Shown in pieces: positions 21,733 through 30,015 of a stretch of DNA of 50,851 bases; within the stretch, counting starts at the first letter, position 1; every line of letters begins with the position of its first letter. The notes under the pieces are model-generated. The model was not told where the DNA came from. It did not search any database and saw nothing but the letters and a program-made list of their open reading frames with translations. The DNA comes from Archangium violaceum Cb vi76 (lineage in GTDB: Bacteria > Myxococcota > Myxococcia > Myxococcales > Myxococcaceae): positions 1-50,851 of the forward strand of contig NZ_JPMI01000234.1 in assembly GCF_000733295.1 (NCBI RefSeq), given 5' to 3'. The translations under genes and the position numbers were made by a program.

Positions 21733-22904
21733 GCCTGCGTGTGCTGCTCATCGACGACAGCCTCGCGGATCAGCGGGCGCTGCGGCGGGCGCTCGAGAAG
21801 GATACGGAGACGCGGTGGGAGGTGGAGCAGGCCAGCTCCGCCGAGGAGGCCCTGGTACGACTGAGCCACCCCCCGGTGCCCGATGCCCTGGTGCTGGACT
21901 TCCACCTGCCGGGGATGGACGGGGTGTCGCTGCTGCGCGAGCTGCGCGAGCGGTGCAAGGAGCGCACGCCGGCGGTGGTGGTGTACACCGGCAGCGGCAG
22001 CGAGGCCGTGGCGGTGGAGGCGATGAAGGCCGGGGCCCACGACTACCTCCTCAAGGAGACCTTCACCCCGGATCGGCTGCGCCACAGCCTGCACGCCGCG
22101 GTGGAGAAGGTGCGGCTGACGCACGAGCTGGAGGATCGCCGCCGTCAGGCCGAGCACGCCGAGCGGGTGGCGCGCGAGGCCCTCGCGGTGCGGGACGAGT
22201 TCTTCGCCATCGCCACGCATGACCTGAAGGGGCCGCTGCAGAGCATCCTGCTGAGTACGCAGCTGCTGCGCCGTCAGCTGACGCCGGAGGCGCAGACGGC
22301 GGGGGTGAAGATGCGGCTGGAGCAGATATTGAGGGGCACCCAGCGCATGGGGGAGCTGATCGACCACTTCCTGGAGGTGACGAGGGGAGGGGAGAAGCCG
22401 TTGAAGCGCGAGCCGGTGGATTTGTTCGCGCTGGTGCGGGTGAAGGTGAGGGAGCTGGGGCCGTTGGTGGCCACGCACCCGGTGCACCTGCACGTGGAGG
22501 GCACGGACTTCCAGGGCAAGTGGGACGAGGCGAGCCTGGAGCGGGTGTTGGACAACCTGCTGGGCAACGCCGTGAAGTACAGCCCGCGAGGGGGCTCCAT
22601 CGACGTGTGGCTGACGGAGGAGACGCCGGGGCCGGACGGCTGGGTGCGGATGAAGGTGCAGGACCAGGGGATGGGGATACCGGCGGCGGACCTGCCCCAC
22701 ATCTTCGAGCGCTTCCGCCGGGGCCGGAACGTGGCCCCGGTGATTTCCGGCAGTGGGGTGGGACTGGCGAGCGCGCACCGGCTGGTGGAGTTGCACGGCG
22801 GAACGCTCACGGTGGAGAGCGAGGAGGGCAAGGGCTCCACCTTCACCGTGCGCCTGCCGCGAGCGATGAGCGTGCAAGAGTCCCAGGTGGAGCAGTCGGC
22901 CTGA
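21729..22904 (+). CDS. Receiver-histidine kinase hybrid protein
   Basis: A 391-residue protein with an N-terminal receiver (residues 1-125; Asp9-Asp10, phosphoacceptor Asp57 in VLDFHLPGMDG, Lys109), a short coiled linker, and a histidine kinase core with His164 (IATHDLKGPLQS). The ATPase domain carries the N-box LDNLLGNAVKYSPRGG and G-boxes VQDQGMGIP and GVGLASAHRLVELHGG. Its ATG overlaps the previous stop (ATGA). It likely takes phosphate from the phytochrome branch and controls its own kinase activity. The last 45 or so codons plus the following 30 bases are repeated at 24825-24996. Confidence 0.9.
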   Translation: MSLRVLLIDDSLADQRALRRALEKDTETRWEVEQASSAEEALVRLSHPPVPDALVLDFHLPGMDGVSLLRELRERCKERTPAVVVYTGSGSEAVAVEAMKAGAHDYLLKETFTPDRLRHSLHAAVEKVRLTHELEDRRRQAEHAERVAREALAVRDEFFAIATHDLKGPLQSILLSTQLLRRQLTPEAQTAGVKMRLEQILRGTQRMGELIDHFLEVTRGGEKPLKREPVDLFALVRVKVRELGPLVATHPVHLHVEGTDFQGKWDEASLERVLDNLLGNAVKYSPRGGSIDVWLTEETPGPDGWVRMKVQDQGMGIPAADLPHIFERFRRGRNVAPVISGSGVGLASAHRLVELHGGTLTVESEEGKGSTFTVRLPRAMSVQESQVEQSA

Positions 22905-22936
22905 GGCTTCAGGGCCCGATGGAGGTGGGGGGACCT
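22755..22936 (+). repeat. Direct repeat B, left copy (3' end of intact hybrid kinase)
   Basis: Covers the kinase tail, its TGA and about 30 bases beyond. Identical stretches such as GAGTCCCAGGTGGAGCAGTC recur at 24825-24996 in the same orientation. Confidence 0.88.
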
Positions 22937-23027
22937 TGCTGGAGGGCCTCTCCTTTTCGCGGGCCGCTCCAGGGCACGGCCTTCGAACTGGGCCAGTAGC
23001 GAGCCCGCCCGCGCGTGAAGCACGCGC

Positions 23028-24560
23028 TCACCTCGAGCGCGGACTCGGGAGGGTCATCAGGTGCTCCTGAATGACTTGCTCGAGGCCCCGCACCTCGTCA
23101 TCGGTGAGGGCGCTGAAGTACCTGGCCCTCTTGCCTGCCGACAAGCGGCCTCCATTCTGGAGACAGAATTGAATGAAGCGATTGCGCGCCGTGTCCGGCA
23201 TCTCGACAAGGCTGTCCAGCTTCTCGCGGGCAGTGCGGTAGCGGACGAGGAAGTCCAATTCGTCGCGAAACTCCGTGCGCAGGGTCTCCTCGATCCAGCG
23301 GAAGAGGTCCTCCGCCATGCGCGTGAAGTCGACATAGCGATAGAAGCCGCTTGTCCTTCCTTTCACTGAAAGGCGGCCCTCCTCGTCGACGGTGTAGTCC
23401 ACCAGGTTCATCAGCGGCTTGGAGAAGGACTCGAGGCAGGCGTCGTACTCCTGCCGCTTCTGCAACATGACCGCGGAGATGGGGAAGATGAGACCCTTGG
23501 GGGTGAAGCCCTCCCTGGAGAGGATGTAGTGGATGAGCAGCCGGTGGAGTCGGCCGTTGCCATCTTCGAAGGGGTGGATGAAGACGAAACCAAAGGAAAT
23601 GGCAGCCGCGTGAACGACGGGCTCTGGCTGGGACGCCATCATTCGCTCCATCGAGGAGAGCAGTCCTCTCATCAGTCGGGGCACCATCTTGGGACGCGGT
23701 GGAACGAAGTGGACGCGCTGCCGCAGTCCCATTCCCACGGATTCGCCCACGTAGTTCTGTTCGGTGCGGTAACCCTGCTCCGCGAAACGCTCCTCCACGA
23801 TGACGTTCTGCATTTGCACCAGCGCGGCTTTGTCCAGTGAGTTCCGGTCGGGAAGCTCACGCAGGAGGGAGACGAACCTCGCGGCGCGCTTCTGGCTGGG
23901 CTTCTCCCGCTCGATGTCGAAGGAGGAGCGGGTCTCCTTCGTGTAGAGGTAGTCGACTGCCCGGCGGAGGGTCTCCTCGTCGTAGGACGCCACGATCCGG
24001 GCGGCTTCCTTCTCGAGCCGCTTCGCCTCGGACTCCCGGAGAGCCGGGGTCCGACGCACCATGGGACAGAAGTTCACGTTTCCCAGGAGGTTGTCGCGCA
24101 CCCGGTGCCGCCGGCTGTTCACGGGGGCCGCGGTGTAGTAGCGCTTGGGCTCCAGCAGCTCGACGTAGTTGCCCCGGTTCAGGTCCTCGAGGGGCAGTTG
24201 GCGCTTCGTCAGGAACTCGTAAAGAAACCAGAGTCGGCGGGTGTTCTTCCCAGTGGGCCGCGCCTCGATATGGCGGCACAACTCGGTCTCGAAGGATTGT
24301 TGCTTCACCGCGCGGAACAACGCGGCGAGCACCTCCAGGGAAACGCCTTCGTGCTTCAGCGCGAACTCCAGATGGTCGCAGAGCGTGGGGCCTGGATGGT
24401 AGGCATTCGGGTAGGTAACGAACTCGCGCCCCTCCTTGCTCTGCACCTGCTTGCCCGCGACCGCCGCGCAGCACGAGAGTTGATGCGGAGGCAGGACCGC
24501 GAGGTTGTAATCCGCGATGGCTTTCGCGTACCCGATGGGGATGACCACGAGCGGAAACAT
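23028..24560 (-). CDS. Fic family protein (AMP/NMP transferase), large type
   Basis: A 510-residue Fic protein. The active-site motif is HPFEDGNGRLHR (residues 329-340), complete with catalytic His329 and the anion-hole GNGR, so it should transfer AMP or another nucleotide moiety to a protein hydroxyl. An N-terminal helix with SFDIER (residues 213-218) fits the inhibitory (S/T)xxxE(G/N) motif except that R replaces G/N, pointing to a self-inhibited class II protein without separate antitoxin. The C-terminal 130 residues are helical. The ATG at 24560 follows AGGAAGG. The gene stands alone, opposite to its neighbours, between two copies of the hybrid kinase tail. Target and trigger unknown. Confidence 0.9.
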   Translation of the reverse strand: MFPLVVIPIGYAKAIADYNLAVLPPHQLSCCAAVAGKQVQSKEGREFVTYPNAYHPGPTLCDHLEFALKHEGVSLEVLAALFRAVKQQSFETELCRHIEARPTGKNTRRLWFLYEFLTKRQLPLEDLNRGNYVELLEPKRYYTAAPVNSRRHRVRDNLLGNVNFCPMVRRTPALRESEAKRLEKEAARIVASYDEETLRRAVDYLYTKETRSSFDIEREKPSQKRAARFVSLLRELPDRNSLDKAALVQMQNVIVEERFAEQGYRTEQNYVGESVGMGLRQRVHFVPPRPKMVPRLMRGLLSSMERMMASQPEPVVHAAAISFGFVFIHPFEDGNGRLHRLLIHYILSREGFTPKGLIFPISAVMLQKRQEYDACLESFSKPLMNLVDYTVDEEGRLSVKGRTSGFYRYVDFTRMAEDLFRWIEETLRTEFRDELDFLVRYRTAREKLDSLVEMPDTARNRFIQFCLQNGGRLSAGKRARYFSALTDDEVRGLEQVIQEHLMTLPSPRSR

Positions 24561-24824
24561 TCCCGTTCCTTCCTCTAACGGGTGCGTAAGAAACCTACAT
24601 CATCCGTGCTCGGGTGCAAGTCACGCATGGGGGGAAGCTCGATAGGGAACGACCTATAGCGCATGGATGCGTTAGGGCTTTGTAGGAATCGTTAGGAAAC
24701 GGCCTTGAAGCCCCGAAATCGTTATGGCGCGCATGCTTGGAGCGGGAGCAGTGAGGCATGGCCCGACGGATTTCCGAGGACTTACGTCGGCGAGCCTGCC
24801 CCCATGTAACCGGGGCAAGCCCAG
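24561..24824. promoter_or_regulatory. Upstream region of the fic gene with short repeats
   Basis: No gene is seen. CGTTAGG occurs twice as direct repeats exactly 20 bp apart (24670-24676 and 24690-24696), with TAACG inverted near the fic start (24576-24580). ATAGG/CCTAT form a 5-bp inverted repeat with a 6-nt gap (24642-24657). A hairpin GCCTGCCCC (24794-24802) / GGGGCAAGC (24812-24820), 8 of 9 pairs, lies just before the duplicated kinase tail. The spaced repeats may be operator sites for fic; the hairpin may mark the end of the inserted segment. Confidence 0.35.
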
Positions 24825-24996
24825 CCGGGTGGACTGGTGAGCGCGCACCGGCTGGTGGAGTTGCACGGAGGACCGCTCACGGTGGAGAGCGAGTGCTCCT
24901 GCTTCACCGTGCGCCTGCTGAGAGGAATGCGCGTGCGAGAGTCCCAGGTGGAGCAGTCGGCCTGAGGCTTCAGGGGCCGATGGAGGTAGGGGGAGG
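24825..24996 (+). pseudogene. Truncated, diverged copy of the hybrid kinase 3' end (direct repeat B, right copy)
   Basis: Matches 22755-22936 in the same orientation. In frame it reads VSAHRLVELHGGPLTVESE, then ends with ESQVEQSA and TGA like the intact gene. It has a 9-base deletion (EEGKGST reduced to ECSC) and several substitutions, but keeps its frame. The similarity continues about 30 bases past the stop into the convergent gene, so the copy includes the original kinase/kinase-like gene junction. Confidence 0.88.
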
Positions 24997-25731
24997 AATC
25001 GCGGCGCCCACTCCGATGTAGCACTTGCCCTGGTATTCGGCTGCGCCCTCGGTACAGGGTGGGCGTTTGGCGATTTCCATCCAGCACCCACTGCGGATCT
25101 CCACTTCGCCACGCTTTGGATTGCACGGAGGCTTCTTCTGGCCCGCCACGGGTTTGTCGGGCATGGGGAAGCCCTCAATCCCAGTTCCGGGCTCGTCACT
25201 CGTGCGACTGAGGACCAGCTCCTCCACCGTGGGGTTCACCTCCAGGGCGTGCACTTCCTGAAGCGGGCGCTCGGTGGGTCGTGGCCAGAGGAACACCGCG
25301 AGCGCGAGCAGCGTGGCCAGTGCCAGACCTACCTTGGGTGAGCCGAGTCGGCCCGCCGGACGCGGACGAGACTCCTTCGGGCCTCCCGTCAGGTGGGCTT
25401 GCACCTCGGGCCGGGTGTCGATGCGCATGAACGTCGCGGCCCACCGCTCGAGCATCCACGTCAGTTGCCGGGGTTGTCCGTTCGCGGGAGCGTGCTCTAC
25501 ATCCAGCGCGAGATAGGGTGGGGTGACGTTGGCGGTGGCGCGCACCTGCCAGCTCTCCTCCGCTCGCAGATCTCCTTTGGGTCCAGGCATGAGCACCAGG
25601 GCGGGGTTCCCCGTCTCGGTATTGCGCGCCTCGTACAGGCGCCCCAGCCCACCGCCGATGGCGCGATGACGCTGGGTGACGCGATATGGCCCCAACGCTC
25701 CTCCGCTCCAGGGTTTGTCTTCCTCTTTCAT
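24970..25731 (-). CDS. Kinase-like single-pass membrane protein, probably non-catalytic
   Basis: A 253-residue protein. Its N-terminal third (GPYRVTQRHRAIGGGLGRLYEARNTETG) resembles the first lobe of a myxobacterial Ser/Thr kinase, but the catalytic lysine region and everything beyond the N-lobe are missing, so it is not a working kinase. A membrane segment follows (VGLALATLLALAVFLWP, about residue 160), then a cysteine-containing extracytoplasmic tail (RSGCWMEIAKRPPC, YQGKCYIGVG) of a kind also found at the C-terminus of myxobacterial kinases. I chose the ATG at 25731 because GGGAGG precedes it; an ATG at 25809 is an alternative. Its last codons lie within direct repeat B. Confidence 0.65.
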   Translation of the reverse strand: MKEEDKPWSGGALGPYRVTQRHRAIGGGLGRLYEARNTETGNPALVLMPGPKGDLRAEESWQVRATANVTPPYLALDVEHAPANGQPRQLTWMLERWAATFMRIDTRPEVQAHLTGGPKESRPRPAGRLGSPKVGLALATLLALAVFLWPRPTERPLQEVHALEVNPTVEELVLSRTSDEPGTGIEGFPMPDKPVAGQKKPPCNPKRGEVEIRSGCWMEIAKRPPCTEGAAEYQGKCYIGVGAAIPPPTSIGP

Positions 25732-25901
25732 TCGAGCCTCCCGAGCTTGGTTTCCTAGCACGGCGGCGCGAGGATGACCATACAGGTCTTCATCGCGCAC
25801 CTCGCGCATACCACGTTCAAAGTAGGGTCGCGAGGGGCGCCTGCGGTGCCCTCGTGACGCGTGCCGCGGCAGGGAGGGACAGTTTGCCAAGAGGTGGCCC
25901 C

Positions 25902-26597
25902 ATGCTCCCCCTGCAACGCTGGTTGCCGCCGGACCAGGCCGCCACCTATCTGCGCCCCTACAGCGAATTCCGGACCCTGGGCTCCCGGATTGGCATGGAC
26001 GTGGATCCCCAGGTCCTCGCTTACGGTTCCGACAGGAGTGGGGCCGGGGTGTTCACGGGCGGGCGTGTCCCGTCACTGGCCCTGGAAAACCCCAGGGGTT
26101 CGACCTTCGTCGAAGGTGATCTCCTCGTCGACGGGTGGCTCGAGAACATGGGCGGACTCGTCTTCGTCCGCGGCAATCTCGTCGCGCAGACGCTCTACAC
26201 GAGCGGCTACCTCGTCGTCCTCGGAGAGCTCCGCGTGCGCCGTCTGTTCGGAGAGGACGAGCCGTATGGCACGTACATCTTCGGCGACGCTTACGTCGAG
26301 AGCGCTGTCTTCTCCCACAACCACCTGTTCGACGTGTGGGGACGGGCGGAGCTGGGCGCGGTGGTCCATGACGAGTCCGACGGGCACGAGGCCCTGCGGC
26401 AGCGGCTCGTCACCTGGGGCATGAGTCCCGGCTCCAGGAGGGAGGACATCCAGGATGACGTCCGAGCCAGCCTCCGCGCGTTCGCCGAGCGCTGGGGTCC
26501 GCTCCCCGAGGAGTGGGCCTCGCGCCGGTACACCCTGAAACCAGAGGAGAAGAAGCTCGCCGGCGAGCGGGACGCCCTCGTGAAGGCCCTCGAATAG
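25902..26597 (+). CDS. Hypothetical protein with beta-helix-like core
   Basis: A 231-residue protein without signal peptide. Residues about 60-150 show short repeating hydrophobic strands (VEGDLLVDGWLENMGGLVFVRGNLVAQ, in part) as in polymer-forming or left/right-handed beta-helix folds; the C-terminus is helical and charged. The ATG at 25902 follows GAGGTGG; the open frame extends upstream but without a ribosome site. No catalytic motif and no obvious partner gene. Function unknown. Confidence 0.65.
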   Translation: MLPLQRWLPPDQAATYLRPYSEFRTLGSRIGMDVDPQVLAYGSDRSGAGVFTGGRVPSLALENPRGSTFVEGDLLVDGWLENMGGLVFVRGNLVAQTLYTSGYLVVLGELRVRRLFGEDEPYGTYIFGDAYVESAVFSHNHLFDVWGRAELGAVVHDESDGHEALRQRLVTWGMSPGSRREDIQDDVRASLRAFAERWGPLPEEWASRRYTLKPEEKKLAGERDALVKALE

Positions 26598-26695
26598 CCC
26601 CGGCCGGGCCGACGCACTTCACGTCATGACGCGCTCGCCTGCTCGCCGCCCTCTCCTCGACCCGTGCCCGGGGCTGTGACACAACGGGGGCGTTG

Positions 26696-28243
26696 ATGCC
26701 CCCGCTGCTCCGCCCCGTCGTCCTGTCGCTCCTCGTGGCGCTCCTCCCCGGCTGTCGCGCCGAGCGGCCGCCCCCGGGCATCACCGTGCTCATCGAGTCC
26801 CCACCCGAGAGCCTGGACGACCGGTTCACGCTCTCGGCCATGGGCCAGCGCCTCGCCCAGCTCATCACCCCGGGCCTCATCACCCTGGATGACACCAGCA
26901 CGCCCGTGCCGGACCTGGCCGAGTCCTTCCGCGAGCTGTCTCCCACCCTCGTGGAGCTCACCCTGCGTCCGGGGCTCACCTTCCATGATGGCAGCGCCCT
27001 CACCACCGAGGACGTGAAGGCCACCTACGACAGCATGGGGGACCCGGCCATCGCCAGCCCCCGGGCGGAGCGGTACGCGGCCGTCGAGCGGGTGGAAGTG
27101 GTGGACGCGCGCACGGTGCGCTTCCACCTGCGCCGGCCCTATGCGCCCCTGCTCTCCGAGCTGTCCCTGGGCATCCTCCCCGCCGAGCGCGCCTCGGCCG
27201 CCGGCAAGGAAGTCCAGGGCCGGGCCCCCATCGGCGCGGGCCCCTTCCGCTTCGCGTCCCAGCCGGACGAGGACCACCTCACGCTGGTGCCCTTCGCGGG
27301 CCACTACCGCGGCGCGCCCGCCATCCCCCGTCTGCATTTCCGCGTGGTGCGCGACGAGACGACGCGCGTGCTGGAACTGCTCAAGGGACGCGCGGACCTC
27401 GTCCTCAACGCGCTGTCCCCGGCCGTGCTCCCCGCGCTGGAGCGCGAGCCCTCGCTGCGCGTCCTCACCCAGGAGGGCACCGGCTTCGCCTACCTGGGCC
27501 TCAACCTGCGCCACGGGCCGCTCGCGGACGCGCGGGTGCGCCGGGCCCTGTGCCACCTCGTCGATGTGGAGCCGCTCGTCACGTACAAGTTCCACGGGCT
27601 GGCGGTGCCCGCCAACGGCATGCTGCCGCGTACTCACTGGGCCTGGGCTCCCGTCTCCGGCTGCCGGTACGACCCGAAGGAGGCCGCCCGGCTCCTGGAC
27701 GAGGCCGGCTACCCGGACCCGGATGGCCCTGGCGGTACGCCCCGCCTCTCCTTCCAGCTCAAGACGAGCACGGACCGCTTCCGCCGCTCCGTGGCGCTCG
27801 TCCTCCAGGAGCAGCTCGCGCGCGGCGGAGTGGCCGTGGAGGTGCGCTCGCTCGAGTTCGGCACCTTCTTCAACGACATCCGCCGGGGCAACTTCGAGCT
27901 CTTCACCCTCAAGTGGGCCTCCGTCATCGAGCCGGACCTGATGCGCAGCGCGTACCACTCGGGCAACGTGCCCACGGAGGCCAACCACTGGGGCGGCTTC
28001 AACCGGGGCGCGCTGCGGGACGGAGCGCTCGATGCCCTCCTCGACGAGGCCAGCCGCGTCTCCACCCCCGAGCGCCAGGCGCTCTATTTCCAGGCCCAGG
28101 AGCGATTGGACGTGCTGGTGCCCGTGGTGCCCCTGTGGCACGAGAGCTCCGTGGCGGTCGTCTCCCGCCGGCTCCAGGACTTCGCGCCGAGTGCCCACGG
28201 CCGATTCACTCCGCTGGCACTGGCGAGGATGGTGGAGCCATGA
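26696..28243 (+). CDS. Peptide-type ABC transporter substrate-binding lipoprotein
   Basis: A 515-residue family 5 extracellular solute-binding protein, the family for oligopeptides, dipeptides, nickel and some sugars. The lipobox LLPGC puts the lipidated cysteine at residue 20. Family features include LRPGLTFHDGSALTTEDVKATYDS (in part), and PIGAGPFRF and RRALCHLVD. The gene is first of a three-gene set with two permeases, joined by ATGA overlaps. The ligand cannot be told from sequence. The ATG at 26696 was chosen over the adjoining TTG at 26693. Confidence 0.9.
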   Translation: MPPLLRPVVLSLLVALLPGCRAERPPPGITVLIESPPESLDDRFTLSAMGQRLAQLITPGLITLDDTSTPVPDLAESFRELSPTLVELTLRPGLTFHDGSALTTEDVKATYDSMGDPAIASPRAERYAAVERVEVVDARTVRFHLRRPYAPLLSELSLGILPAERASAAGKEVQGRAPIGAGPFRFASQPDEDHLTLVPFAGHYRGAPAIPRLHFRVVRDETTRVLELLKGRADLVLNALSPAVLPALEREPSLRVLTQEGTGFAYLGLNLRHGPLADARVRRALCHLVDVEPLVTYKFHGLAVPANGMLPRTHWAWAPVSGCRYDPKEAARLLDEAGYPDPDGPGGTPRLSFQLKTSTDRFRRSVALVLQEQLARGGVAVEVRSLEFGTFFNDIRRGNFELFTLKWASVIEPDLMRSAYHSGNVPTEANHWGGFNRGALRDGALDALLDEASRVSTPERQALYFQAQERLDVLVPVVPLWHESSVAVVSRRLQDFAPSAHGRFTPLALARMVEP

Positions 28244-29151
28244 AGCGGCTCGCCTCGGCGGCCGTGGCCCTGTTCGGCGCGCTGCTGCTCGTCTCGCTCT
28301 TCCTGCACCTGGTGCCGGGAGATCCCATCGACGTGATGCTGGGCGAGGAGTCCACCCTGGTGGATAGAGAGGCCCTGCGCCGCGCCGTGGGCATGGACCA
28401 GCCCGTGCACCTCCAGTTGTGGAACTTCACCCGGGACTTCGTCACCGGGGAGTTGCGCACCTCGGTGCCTCCCTTCCAGAAGAAGGTGATGCCCTCCATC
28501 GGCGCGGCCCTGCCCCTCACGCTGCTGCTCGCGCTGGCGGCCATGGCCGTGGCCCTGGTGCTGGCCCTGCCCCTCGGAGTGGCCGCCGCGGCACGCCGGG
28601 GCACGGCGGTGGATACGGCCGCCATGAGCGCGGCGGTGGCCGGCGTGGCCTTGCCGCGTTTCTGGCTCGGGCCGGTGCTCATCATCCTCTTCTCGCTGAA
28701 GCTGGACTGGCTGCCCGTGTCCGGCGCCGAGTCGTGGCGGCACCTCGTCCTGCCCGCCTTCACCCTGGGCACCGCGCTCTCCGCCTTCCTCGCGCGCATG
28801 ACCCGCGCCGCCATGCTGGAGGCCCTGCGCGAGGACTACGTCACCGTCGCCCGCGCCAAGGGGCTCTCTCCCCGGGCCGTGCTGTGGCGCCACGCCTTCC
28901 GCAACGCCCTGCTGCCCATCCTCACCGTGCTGGGGCTCGAGTTCGGCGCCCTGCTCGGCGGCGCCATCGTCACCGAGAAGGTCTTCGCCTGGCCCGGCAT
29001 GGGCACCCTGCTCCTGAGCGCCATCGAGAAGCGCGACTACAACACCGTGCGCGCCACCGTGCTTGTCTTCACCTGCTGCTACGTGCTCGTCAACACGCTC
29101 ACCGATGTGGCCTATGCGCTCGTCGACCCGCGCGTGCGGAGGCGCGCATGA
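28240..29151 (+). CDS. ABC transporter permease, DppB-like
   Basis: A 303-residue inner-membrane permease with an N-terminal helix, the segment HLVPGDPIDVMLGEE typical of DppB/OppB, and about six membrane helices. The EAA loop reads EDYVTVARAKGLSPRAVLWRH (in part) and is followed by the conserved FRNALLPILTVLGL. The ATG at 28240 overlaps the stop of the binding-protein gene. It pairs with the next permease. Confidence 0.92.
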   Translation: MKRLASAAVALFGALLLVSLFLHLVPGDPIDVMLGEESTLVDREALRRAVGMDQPVHLQLWNFTRDFVTGELRTSVPPFQKKVMPSIGAALPLTLLLALAAMAVALVLALPLGVAAAARRGTAVDTAAMSAAVAGVALPRFWLGPVLIILFSLKLDWLPVSGAESWRHLVLPAFTLGTALSAFLARMTRAAMLEALREDYVTVARAKGLSPRAVLWRHAFRNALLPILTVLGLEFGALLGGAIVTEKVFAWPGMGTLLLSAIEKRDYNTVRATVLVFTCCYVLVNTLTDVAYALVDPRVRRRA

Positions 29152-29969
29152 GGCTCCGTCTTCGCTCCGTGGGGGGGCGCTTCGGTCTCGCCGTGGCGGG
29201 GCTGCTCGTCCTCGTCGCGTTGCTCGCGCCTCTCCTCAGCCCTCACGCGCCGGAGGCCATGGACCTCGCCACCGAGCTCTCGCCTCCGCGTCCCGGCCAC
29301 CCGCTGGGTACGGGGGAGAACGGCATCGATCTGCTCACGCATGTGCTGTACGGGGCTCGTGTCTCGCTCGTCGTCGCCGCGTTCGCCGTGGCGCTCTCGG
29401 CGCTGGTGGGCACCGTGCTCGGTGGCCTCGCGGGATTCATGGGCGGGCTCGTGGACGAGGCGCTCATGCGGCTCACCGACGTGCTGCTCGCCTTCCCCGG
29501 CATGCTCCTGGCCATCTTCATCACGGCCGTGCTGGGGCCCTCGCTCACCCACGTCATCTTCGCGCTCAGCTTCACCGGATGGACGGGCTACGCGCGGCTG
29601 GCGCGCGGGCAGGTGCTCACCTTGCGCGAGCGGGACTACGTGCAGGCCGCGCGGGCGCTCGGTGCTGGCAACGCGCGCATCCTCTTCCACCACCTGCTGC
29701 CCAACGCGGCGGGGCCCCTCGTCGTCCAGGCTACTTCCGCGCTGCCCGGCGCCATTCTCGCCGAGGCCTCGCTCAGTTTCCTCGGGCTGGGTGCGCCTCC
29801 CGGGACGCCCTCGTGGGGGGCGCTGGTGGACCAGGGCACGCAGTACCTCCTCGTCGCACCCCACGTGGCCCTCTTCCCCGGGCTCGCGCTGGCCCTCACC
29901 GTGCTCGGCTTCCACCTGCTCGGCGATGCCGTGCGTGATGCGCTGGACCCCAAACACCTGGAGCGTTAG
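29148..29969 (+). CDS. ABC transporter permease, DppC-like
   Basis: A 273-residue permease of the DppC/OppC class: HPLGTGENGIDLLTHVLYGA near the N-terminus, EAA loop RDYVQAARALGAGNARI, and the end EASLSFLGLGAPPGTPSWG. The start overlaps the previous stop (ATGA). No ATPase gene follows; the next gene is unrelated. The importer must therefore use ATPases encoded elsewhere, or its DppD/DppF genes have been lost or moved. Confidence 0.92.
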   Translation: MRLRLRSVGGRFGLAVAGLLVLVALLAPLLSPHAPEAMDLATELSPPRPGHPLGTGENGIDLLTHVLYGARVSLVVAAFAVALSALVGTVLGGLAGFMGGLVDEALMRLTDVLLAFPGMLLAIFITAVLGPSLTHVIFALSFTGWTGYARLARGQVLTLRERDYVQAARALGAGNARILFHHLLPNAAGPLVVQATSALPGAILAEASLSFLGLGAPPGTPSWGALVDQGTQYLLVAPHVALFPGLALALTVLGFHLLGDAVRDALDPKHLER

Positions 29970-30015
29970 CGCTTCGAACCTTTCTGGTGCTCGCGGGCTG
30001 GTACAGTTGCGAGCC

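Noticed and set aside
24758-25021. Short rightward open frame (87 codons) across the kinase tail copy
   Set aside because: It uses a different frame from the one similar to the kinase; the similarity in the true frame explains the sequence as a gene fragment.
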